NCBI RefSeq assembly: GCF_964340395.1
Contig: NC_135563.1
Coordinates: forward strand, 19,515,651-19,579,650
DNA: 64,000 nucleotides
Direction of reading: 5' to 3'
Origin: Glandiceps talaboti
Lineage: Eukaryota > Hemichordata > Enteropneusta > Spengelidae
In this document: piece by piece, positions 49,108 through 61,400 of the stretch
How positions within the stretch are numbered: the stretch's first letter is position 1
Layout of the letters: each line of letters starts with the position of its first letter
Notes under the pieces: model-generated
Seen by the model: only the letters and a program-made list of their open reading frames with translations
The model's database searches: none
What the model was told of the DNA's origin: nothing
Position numbers and translations under genes: made by a program

Positions 49108-52100
49108 ATGGCTCGAACAATTATTGAAGTGAAGGTGGTTGATGCCGAAAAAAGGAGATTTCCAAGCAAACATTATGTAAGTGCGTTTCTTTACACTCTA
49201 ACTTCTAAGTCAATATCAAAATTTGTAATTCAGACGTTAGATGTCGGGCGTGTCGTGTAACAAGAGTCAAGACGCTGGTGCAGTGCAGTATTACAGTGCT
49301 GTAAGTTTACATATGATGTATGTTCATGAACGTACCACAATGTTCATGCTATCGCATGACTAGAACTAGTAGAAGGCAAGGAAACATTCCTGGCAGTGGA
49401 CAGTTGTATGGAGGCTATTTCTTTGTTTCCTAGTATTGACTTTTGTTGTATTGTGCTACAACTTACAAAAGGGAAAGTGGTCCCCGTTTTGTGTTACTAA
49501 GTTTTGTCAAGTATAATGCCCGGGTGACTCATCACTTATGGCATGGAGAGAGACGGTGACAGTCTGTACCGAATACTTATGCAAAGAGGGCGACGTTATT
49601 TCAATTTTTACAACGAGATGTTGATTTAAAAGGGAGTGTTCAATTTTCAAAGTGTATAGGCAGTATAGTTGATTCACTGGTAACAAACTCTGAACTGAGA
49701 CGCATTGGTGTATGATACAGTGACATATAGGAATAAATTACAACAGCCTTTTGAGTTAATTTTTAAAACGTCCCATGGCCATCAGGATTTCATAATAAAT
49801 GTTCTTACAAGTAAATGTCACCACGTTTCATTCAGCTTTGACTCAGCCCATCAATTAATATTTATATTGTTAATATTTTGCATTCTTTTAACAAATGAAT
49901 ATCTCCGAATGAATATATATATATAACATTCCTATGTATGACATTATTAGCAATTGGAAATTATGTGAAGCTTGCAGTGCTGGGTGTCACATAAAACACA
50001 ACATATTATATGTTTAACATTTGAAAAAAAGAAGAAGTTATAAATGGCCATGAAATATAAATTTCAACAAATAACATGGATGAGATCAAAAGTCAAGTCT
50101 AGCTAAGACTCATAAGAGTGGATTTCTGATTTTCTAAATCATGTATCAAACTACAAATTGAATGTCCTCAGAGCCTAGCAGATACATTGAGTATCTCTAG
50201 TTGAGCATACATATACACGAATGATGAACATTTGTAGTTGTTTAAAGCTCGCAGTAACTGGAACGATTAAAAAAAAAAAAATTGTTAGATATTGACTTCT
50301 ACTTATATTCATAATATCATACATTTTGACCAATATTGAATCACCTGTGGGTAAATTTATTTGTGAAGCTGTACACATATGGTACAATTAATCTAATTCA
50401 ATATACTTTTTGGGTCCACACCCTGAAATCGGTGCCCCACCATGATTTGAACCTGTTATACATATCCATGGTTACTATACACAAATGTACCGTACTATAC
50501 ATGGTTGGTTATTAGACTACTTTTGGATAAAATTGATCTCTAATTTCAAATTATAACTATTTTAATCATTTTCAGTGAAAAAAATTGTTGGTTGTCAATT
50601 TTTAAAAAAATAACTCTAGTTATAGCTAGTGCACACTCTTGATTTTGCATTTAAATGAAAATATAATATAATATTTATTCTACAATGAAAAGAGTACAGA
50701 TGTTTCATATGTATGAGATCTATTTCCGATCTTCTTATGGTGGGGGGGGGGGGGGTTGCTGAGTGAAAGTTTAGAGTTTTCACTTAGTTATGTCACATAA
50801 AATAACACTAAGGCCTAAATAATTGTTTGATTCCAGTTACCCCCCCCCCCACCTAGCTTTTCACTGCTGACCCTAAACTCTTTTTTTTATGTATTCAACA
50901 AAAAGAATAATAAAATCGCCAATATTGTGAAGTCTCACAAGAACTAGTGGATGCAGAAACTGACAACAACTTAAAAAGACAAAATAAAACTGTTCTTCCA
51001 CTCTGTAATGACTGTACATCTGATAGGAAGAAGTAAACAGCACAGAGACCATTTTGAAAAAAATGGAAAACCTGAACTAGACACTCACACAGAAAAAAAT
51101 AAAATAAAATAAAAAATCTACCTACCCCACCTATTCTAAAATTGAGCGTAATTGGAACCGCACAATTTTTTTATTAGGCTTAAGAAAGATCATGAAAGGT
51201 CAAAGTGTTGAAATGATGTGATCCTTGGCCACTATACGTTCTCACAGGCTTGATAGGTAAACAACATATCAATTGATGAACTAGCTGTATTTCATTGACA
51301 CAAATATAGGGGCCCTCCCCAAGTCATGACTTGAGATGAAGAGTACATTGTAAGGACATATTGAGTCTAGTACTACAGGTGCTATACACTGACCACCCAG
51401 GAGACCTGGACACATGCTGAGACTGCCATTGTCACTTCTAGAATGACAAGGTACAAAACATGGCAGGAATCATGCTTCATAGCACGTAGTCCCAAACAAG
51501 ATCACAATGGAATAATGGAAGTTTGACAGATGTAGGTGGGAGCTAGAACATATTTGGGGACATCCTTGTCAAATAGATATATAATTAATCCAGTACTTCC
51601 CATCTTGTAGTTGTTTGTGTATAAACAACTCCTCCCCCTCCCCCCACCGAAAGAGTATTAATAGATAAATAGATAGATACATTTTGATTTGCATAATTTG
51701 TATGTATGGCCTTAATTATCTTTGACCGTAAAATATTACCAAATACTGTAATGTACTTGAATGACACAATGAAATGTGTATATTACAGCATTTGAAGTCT
51801 GATATGATTTAATTATATCAAACAAATGGATCTTCAAAACAATTACCTAAGTCTTTTATGTGAAAAATTTAGTTTTAAAAATAGTTTTGCATAGAAATTA
51901 TTCTTAAAATGTAGCAGAGATAAAGAAATTTGCATATGCCAAATAAATTAATTGATATCTTTATACCTAGCTAGGTGTGGCATTATAACCTGCGTCAGAT
52001 AGGTCAATGTCCAATTAAAATCTTTAAATGGACCTTGTGATCTAGAAGACGATATTCTTTATTTACTGGTGTTTGTGTGTACTGTTTCTTCGTCAGTGTA

Positions 52101-52242
52101 AGCTCAGTTACGTACATTGGGTGATCATAGGAGGGAGCAATCACCGCAAATACGTCACTAAACACAAACTGTGACGAAGGAGAAAACACATATGTATAGA
52201 CCCTGAATTGGGTGTGTCTCAATTTTTGACATCAGTGAGTGA

Positions 52243-52299
<57 letters not shown>

Positions 52300-52371
52300 C
52301 ATGTGCATGCATGCGTGCATGTGTGTGTGTGTGTGTGTATGCGTATGTGTGTGTATGTGCATGTGTATGCA

Positions 52372-52444
<73 letters not shown>

Positions 52445-55400
52445 ATGTGTGCATGTTATGTTACTTTCCAATGAGGGATAGTGTGGGGTTTAAATAGTGA
52501 AAATGACTTTATAGAATACAGGATAATAAAGATACAGCAGAAAGAACAGACAGTACAAATATCATCACATTTTTGTTGAATTGACTTTGGGCATGATGTC
52601 ATGATATTTCAAAGTCAAATAAATGTATATTGTCATTGAGATGTTTTATCAACTCAAATTCTACATTCTTCTAATTCTTCTTTCTTTTAATATGTAAACC
52701 AAACATTTATAAAATCTCTTACATAATCTATACCCTATTGAAATTACATATAAATAATCTGATCACAACCAGAATTTGAATAGTTTTTTTTTTATTTATA
52801 GTTGTCTAAATTTTCAAATGCGGTATTTATACATTTGATAATTATGAATATTTGGAGTATTTTCCTCAAAGTTCAAACATTATTTTTGTGAGAAAGATTC
52901 TTCTTACTGTGTACTTACATCAGTCATTTCAAAATTTACTTTCTGATACTTTTCAACAAATGTCTGTTTTAATGTGAATTTAGCCACATCTTTGTGCCAA
53001 CAACAACCAGTACAAAAAATATAAATTTTCAATCATTCTGATATAGTAATGAATAACATAAGTTTAATACCATAGTGTTTTCCCCCACTGTGCTCAAAAC
53101 ACTTGGCATCTATTCCTCCTGGCATGGACCTATAATGGCACAGAGCTTGTAATTATATTTCATCAATAACTAGGGGATCATATAGTCCATTGCAGCCTAT
53201 TAACTGTGAATAAATTCACATAACAGCCTCTATCCTACCTGGTCCTCAATTCTACTACTGGGTTGACAGGGGTTCAATCAGTCTTGCCAAAGGACTTTAA
53301 TAATCCATGATTTCGAGACAAATAGCATTAGGATGGTGAGACACGAATCTATAACCCATAGATTCGTAACTGACCTCTTTATCTATTCAACCATCATGAC
53401 TCTATTCTTTAGTCAGAGGAGATTCTTTTTGCTTTTGACATTTGAGAATTTCCACCCAAATCAGTGTTTAGGAGGATGATACCAAATGATAAAAAATGAA
53501 ACCTTTAGTAGAGACCACTGTTCAAGTTTATAGCAGTAGTCCACAGCTTATAGACGACTAAGTATTGCACCTCAACTACCAAATAAGCAGTGCCGGTAGT
53601 CTTATCTTGTCTAGACTACAAAATGTATAAGGTAGTAGTTAGTAATTTATTCGAACACTTAATAATTCAGGTTACAAAGCACAAGATAAGTAAAATAAAG
53701 AAATTTATAAAGTATACTTTAAAAAATGAAAATGAAAATTAAAGAAATCAAGAGAAGCTTGTTGCTGAGTAATTCACTTGTCTTAAATCAGACTACAAAA
53801 GCAAAGTCAAGCCCTTGAGATTTGTTGACCCATTTCTATTTTCCTTCGTTTACTAAACTGATTTGATTCTTTCTTTCACATTTTACAGGTATACGTCATC
53901 CATGTGCATTGGTCGGACAACACATCACATGTTATTTATAGAAGATACAGTCGATTTTTTGACTTTCAGGTAAGGTGGTATATAGCATGATGTGTATAAA
54001 GACCAACACATTACAGTTGCTATAGTTACAACATAATGGTTTGCATTTGCATACACACATTCTTTTTTCAACACTTTATTCTTTCACAAAAAGAAAAATT
54101 TTAAAACAAATAATAGAGTACATTTTAGAGTTACAGTCTGTAATCTTTAAAAAAAAACAAAAAACTGATGACGACACTTGTTCTACCTCGTAATGTTTAC
54201 ATTTAGTGTTGTCCATACCACACTATGACGTAGCAAATTTCTTAAAACAAACATTGTAATTTGTATACATTATTTGAAATAACTGACAAGAAATTTTGAA
54301 AAATTAAGCAGTTTCTGGTCATTTTTATCTTTTTTACCAGAAGAAAAATACCAAAATATTTAGCTGTATAGTTATTATACTAAGGTTTCAGGATTTTAAC
54401 GATATTGTTAGGATGGTAGTACTTAGAGTGTAGTCAACAGTAAATATTGTTTCAATACCAATATTGAATCAATTGAGGGAGGATGTCTGAAAGGAAAGAT
54501 AGAAATACTAAAAAAGTAGATTACAGGCCAGAGTTGCCAGGCTTCTAAACCCAGGGAATGTAAGCTGTTGTGTTTGATAATATTGAAAGGAAGATGGCAA
54601 TAACCGAAACCGAAAGAAAACCGAAACAGGAAATGAACTGTATGAAAGTACATCTGTATAAGTTTACATAAAATTGTACTGTTTCAGATCAGATTACTGG
54701 AAATGTTTCCGGAAGAGGCTGGTACTAGAGATCCTGCCATAAGAAGTATCCCATTTTTACCAGGTACAAAGTTCACTTCTTTGTTCAAGCAATGACATCC
54801 TGTGACTTCCAACCTACCCATCACCTACTCACCCACCATTGTATTAGGAATGTTGATATCCAGGGATGTGATATGACTGTACAATTGGCAATCAGTGTCC
54901 CAGCATATACACAAAAATTAACTTTGTAATCATTTTGCATTGGAAAGTTAATTGTATGTAAATGAGCACATGATTATGCCATGTACACAAAATCACATAA
55001 ACGCACAGTCGTATTTTAAAAATAAAATAAACAAAATTTGCTGTTTTGGATAAACAGTATCAAATAACAAAACACCATAACCTATGAATACTACTAAGAA
55101 CCTATGACAAGTCAATGTAAAGTATGCAAATTTATTTGTAAAATATGCAAATGTACAAGAATATGTTAATGTATAATGTAAATATGCAAATTTATTTGTA
55201 AAGTATGTAAATGTACACAAATATGTAAATGTACATATTTGCAAGTTTACCTGCATGATGTGTAAAGTATTCTATTGAAGTATTTACATTACATGATTTG
55301 GTACTGATTTTGTCATATCTCTGACCTAACCAATCAGTTCAATTGTGTCATCTTAAAGGTTATCACATCTCTGAACCAACCAATCATTTCAGTTGTTGCT

Positions 55401-58400
55401 TATGTCTTGGATTTGTTTTAACCCTGGATTCAATTGTTCTTCATACAGGAAAGAAAATACTGAGTAGAAGCAATATAAGAAAAGTAGCAATGGAAAGATT
55501 GGTAGCAATTGACCAGTACTGTCAGGTAATGTTAAAACCAAAATTAGAATTATGTATAAACCAAATGTTATTTCCTGTTTCCCATAACTCCAGTTATGTA
55601 GATACAACCACTTTACACTGTGTCCTTCCAACAGACGATTAGATTGATATTAAGCCATTCAGACAAAAACTACACAGTCACTTCAAAGGTAGATTCCGAA
55701 AAGGTAACTTCAGTATTATCCACAAAATATAATAACGCAAAGGGTGATTCCGGTTATTTTATTGATTTTATTGATTTTATTAAAATAAACATTAGGGAGT
55801 CAATGTATTCTTATTTGAAAGTGTTATTTGAAACTACATCAGAGCTACCCACTGTTGTTTTTGTATCAGTGATCATGCTGTCTTAATCTAAGTTTCACTT
55901 TGAATGAAGTCTTTCCCATAAAGGTCAATGCTATTGATAGGTTGTATTTCATATTTACTTTGTATTGTATTTTGACAGACATTAATCAGTCTACCTGCCA
56001 AGATATCAGAGTGTCCGGTTGTACATGCTTTCTTTGAGACTCTGCCAGATGACGTCAACCCATCAGATACACCAAACCAGTAAGTGTCGGTAGAGAAGAA
56101 ATAATCCAGTACAGTTTGCCATTATTTCATGGTAATATTGCTCCTGAAAATCATGTCCTAACCTTTCCAATGTATGCAAAAATGGCATCAACACAGCCAC
56201 TAAATCAATATTCTAACCGTAAATGACAAATACGCTGTTAATGGGTCTCTCATCTTAGCTCCTTTGATGCAATGCTAGACAGACAGAACACAATTAGTGA
56301 CAATTAATATAGATTGCCTAAGACTTTGATAGTATTGGTTAATTAATGTACATGTTCAGCATTGTATTTTGTATGTTAAAACCCTGAACATAAAGCAAAC
56401 ATGAGATCTTTGTTGTAAACTATTACAGAAAGCAGTGGAAATATTCAAATATGTACCAATGTAAACAGTTTAATATGGTAATATTTTGATAGTAAACATT
56501 TGTATTTACGGTTTGTCAAATTTCTTTGTAATTTCAGGGATGCAAGTAAGATTAGGAAGGGTAAGTTGATTTAAAATATCATATTTGATAGTATGAACAA
56601 TAATCCCCCAGAGAAGCACACCAAAAATCATAAAACAGTTAAAGCAAAGTTAGAAGTAAAGTGGATTCTAAGATTTAGAAGAATCTTACTAAAATTATAA
56701 AAGAAACCAATTTTATCTGTTAATGAATCCTTCTTGTTATTACTATATCTCTTTATGAATATGCCACTATTGATTTCTCAGATTCCCCTCCCCTCACAGT
56801 TTCAGATTCCCTTCCCCCTTCAAAAAACTACCATTGTTGCAGAAGTGAACACTTTTTTAAAAAATGAAATATGACTATGAGTAGAGAATATATATGCCAA
56901 ATTTTTATGAAAAAGTAAGTTTTTCTAGTAAATTTCAATCTAGATTATCATTACTTTAAAAATTGTGCTAAACAAATTTTAGAACATGTAGTTTTGTCAT
57001 GTACTTTCTTGTGAAACCCTTTTTTTTATATCACCTTGTATGGCATAAGAAGTGTTAAACTCATACACTAGTACTTATCTACTCCTATATAATAATAACT
57101 GTTTTGTCTTCTCAACTTGCCATATCAGCAGTGTCGACAAAATATTCCATAAAAAATGTCCTATTAATTTCTTTCTTTGAACAGATTCTGAAGTTATGAT
57201 ATCTGATCCTGTCCAACTCCAAAACTATGTTGCCATTGCTGATTATAAGAAACAGAAGAGAAATGAACTGAATTTACAAGGTGGAGATATCGTGGAGGTT
57301 ATTGAGAAAAACCATACAGGTCTGTGTAACTGATATCTTTTACCAGGGGCAAAACATAGTTTGTCGGGTCACAGGGCCACAATTGCTGTTTTAGTAGACA
57401 AAGTAGTCTAGCTGCTAGACCCCTCAGGCTATTCTGCATACTTCAAAAGCAAGCAAAGGTCAACACTGAGGGCAGTAGCCCGAGGGCACCCAGACAGAGG
57501 TACTTAGCTTTATTCAGCAACCCCCCAAAGTGCAGATTAAAAATCTTGCTTCCAGACATTAGTCAGCAGGGATGTTGACGGACCAGAAGGGGCATACTGC
57601 TTTCTTGAGAGTACATTGTAAAACTTACTATAGATATGAACTAAATTGATCTCAACTGATGTAAGAAATGTAACATAAGGGTTTCACCTAATTCAGGGAA
57701 AACCCAGTAGGTGTACATTGTATATGTATTAATTTTAATACTAGAAAAAAATGGCAAATTTTACACGTGTATTTCATTCAAAGGTTAAAGTACTTATATC
57801 TTCAGAATCCTCAGTATACGTTTATAAAGAATTTGCTATTGACCATTTTGTGGTAAATATTTGGATTTTTTCCATTACTAGGTTGGTGGTTTGTAAGTTT
57901 AGAAGATGAACAAGGCTGGGTTCCTGCAACTTTTCTACAAATGGTGGATGATGACAATGATGATGACTTTAAAAATGTTGACACAAGTGCTGCTCCAGGT
58001 AAGATTATGATTTGTGACATGTTGGTGATATTTTGACTTCATAATCATATTTTAACATTCTGAATGACTTAGAAATGGTAATTAAAGTCAGAAGGAAACT
58101 TTGAGCCATTTTTGTTATATTAAAATTCCCAAATTTCAGCAATAAACGATACTTTTTGCTCAGATACGTGCTCGTGAGGTTGCCATCATATAATCAGTGA
58201 TGTGATATTTTCTTCTTTTTTTTTCTTTTTTTTCAATAAAATTTTTGTGCTGGGAACTCCTCCCAGCGATTTTCTGTTATGCAGCCAAATACAAACAAAC
58301 ACACACAAATGCTACAGAGATCCATTCGGGTTTGGGACTATGTGACAGGGCTATGTTGCACGCTCCATATCAAGTTGCTGTGGAACTGTCAAGGCTTTCC

Positions 58401-61400
58401 CAGTCAGTCCACAGGCTATCCCAGAGTCACCCAGGCCCTGCAAACATAGCACCTGCGGGCTATGTGTGATATTTTCTAATCTTGCCAGAGAGGGCATCAA
58501 TTTTTTAAATTATTTCATCAGATTGAAGAAAATATAGGGTTGGTTGGGTCATGTGAAACATATATAACCAGTATAATAACCAGACGTCACTTGAGAAAAT
58601 GTCACAATTATAAACATCCCAGAAACACACTCACAAAGTAACATTATAAGGCTGAAATTCACCTGCCCCCAAAAGAACAGTTATAAGAAAAATGGAGGAA
58701 CAAGAAAAATTGTGTTGAGTAACATATGCACAGATTTCTTCCCTTGCAAACACATAATTAATTATTCAAATGATGTGTAATTTGGTACATGTTATGTAAT
58801 CAGAAAACAAAAACTTGATAATAATTATATGTATACCTAGGTAATATAACATGTAAATTTGGTTAATTCTGCACTGACATGTATGTGATGATTTTATCTT
58901 AATATATTGAATTGTTACTATATTTAGAGAATGGCGCTGTAGGTTTAGAAATAGATGCTGTATATACTAGCTTTTTTTTTTCAAATGAAAATTCATCTGT
59001 GTTGATAAACCATAGTATCAAATGAAACCTTTGATCCAAATGCAAACATGTAAATTGTTGCCTGAAATTTAGCAACCCCTTATTAGGCTGGCTTACATGT
59101 CTGTAAGGTAACATGTTCTGCATAGTTGGTCAATCTGTTGGTAGAGACACGCTCTGATTGAAGTGTGTAGTCGACAATTTCAGGTACAATTTTCAAGTTA
59201 ATATTTGGATCGAAAGTTTAATCCTATGTGTGCTTCTTTTCAATTTCATTTCAATTTCAGAGAGGTTCGTTAGCATCAGTCCATACACAGCACAAAATAG
59301 TGATGAGATTAGTTTTGACAAAGGAGTTGTTGTGGATGTAGTGAAAAAGAACCTTGATGGATGGTGGTTTATTAGGTAAGAAAACAATTTGTAAAATTTA
59401 TTATGATGACGACTCATCTCTACATATTGATAGTTACAAATAAATTAAAACTCTGTAGTGCAGCAAAATATGGATAAATCCTAGCTTTCAAACTAAGTCC
59501 TCGGGTCTTCTTCAGGGATGTGAAGTCATGCGTTGTTTACGCATGCATGACTTCAGAATATTGTCCCAGATAGGTGGTAAAGTGTATCGGCCTGCGTCTC
59601 TGTTTAGAAATGGTTGTAATGTTCTAATATGTATTAGACAGCTTGACACCTGACATGCCCTGGTGACATGCAAATTATGTTTACATCATAATGCCACCTA
59701 CGCCACACAATGTGATAATGTCATTGGGCTCCAATTGGATTAAATACAGCTGTTGGTGGTGATAGTAATTTAAAATTTAGCACAGAATGTCGAGAGAGGT
59801 CAAAGAGGATCAAAGTTATGGACAGCATCTAGACTGTATCAGATGTTAGCATAATTTCAATACCAATGAGCAGGTAGAATTCATCTATCTAACAAAAAAT
59901 GTACACAGACTGTTCTTTTGTTTATTTTCTATTTGTTTTCTAAGCCCAAAACATCACAAACAATTATTATTTACATGCCTGGTTACTATGGTATCCAGTT
60001 TGCTTGACAGTAATGTCAATGTACATATTGTATACTTCTGAAGGAATGTAAGGTATCATCACCAAATGGTAGACAAATAAAATACTGATGTGACTCAATT
60101 TTACAGATATCAAAGTAAAGAAGGATGGGCACCAGCTACATATTTACATGAAGTCTATAAAGAGAATAAAATAGAAGCTAAACAGCCAGTGGAAATGATT
60201 GGTAATGTCATGGATATAAGCAAACCAAAACAACCCACAAATGTTGAAACCAAGAAAACAGTTCCAAGTTCACAACTTGATGTACCTGCTATTGAACCAG
60301 TCAGTAAGTTACCATGCACTGGTCAGTTATGCTCTAGCAGCCAATGTGTGAATATACCACGCCCATTTGTTTAGCGCATGTACACCGACCCATCACCCTT
60401 TCCTCCATCATGATATACCTCACCCCTTCCCTTGTTTGCCACATTCCCAAGTATGTATTAATCGCCCCTCCAATGCTGCACTCCTGTGTGTATACCCCTC
60501 CTATTTTGCAATGCGTGTGTATATACCCCTTCTGTTTCACCATCCTCAATACTTCACCGAACAAGCTACTGACTTCCAAGTCACCTATACTGAATTCAAA
60601 ACACCTATTCTACATACCAATCACACTGTTACAATGTAGCAGTGCTATTTGATCCTATTGCCTTCAATTTCTAGAAGTCACAGGCATTATCTTTTTGGGG
60701 AAAGTCCTTCCCTCAATAACACATTTCAGTAATAGTCATGGAATAATTGTAAGGAATTCTGTACTGGTATTCTACATAGGCTATAAAACCTTGCTCAAAA
60801 GTGATTTCCCTCTCTGCTTTTCTATCTTTCTCTGCCAGCTGCAAACAGATCACCACTGTTCAGGCACAAGCCACCACCACGTAGAGGTACAGTTAAGGTA
60901 AATTTCTCGTTTATTCTTCAATTATTTATGATTTTTCTTACAGTGTATGTATTTGTAGCGGATTCATGTAAGTGCCACTTTAAAGATGCCAAGACTGGGG
61001 CATGGGCACTTATTATTTCGCCATGTTTGAGCTGGGCTGAGTCTATTGCAAGACTTGTGGAAGAGGTATAACTTGTGTTTAAATACCTAGTAGTTACAAT
61101 CTGTACACTATTAGAGTGTATGTATACAAGGAAGAAGAATATCATAACCATATTAAGCATATACACTAGTTCTCTTCTTCCACTTTTTGATTGGGAAACA
61201 TGACATTTTTCGGACAATTTGTCTGTCTTCAGTGTCTAACCATAGAGATTGGGGGGTCTCTATAACTGGATCTTACAGCATGATCCAAGTTTGGAGGTGT
61301 TGTCATTTAATAAACTGGAGATATGAAATGGTTAGGCATAGACAAGTCGGTGGGTTAACTAACCTTTTCTTATCTTCAAATTCAAGACACTGAAGAAGGA

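Larger units (their letters stand above)
49177..53888. other. 4.7-kb first intron of SH3PXD2
   Basis: No exon was recognised. It holds a G tract (50742-50755) facing a C tract (50839-50850), the dispersed repeat at 50885-51178, a long GT array and a SINE copy. First introns of this size often carry regulatory elements, but none is recognisable here. Confidence 0.6.

Noticed and set aside
58240-58470. GC-richer stretch with open frame, possible exon or tRNA-like sequence
   Set aside because: No splice borders that fit SH3PXD2 phases, no known domain and no cloverleaf could be drawn; probably another repeat.
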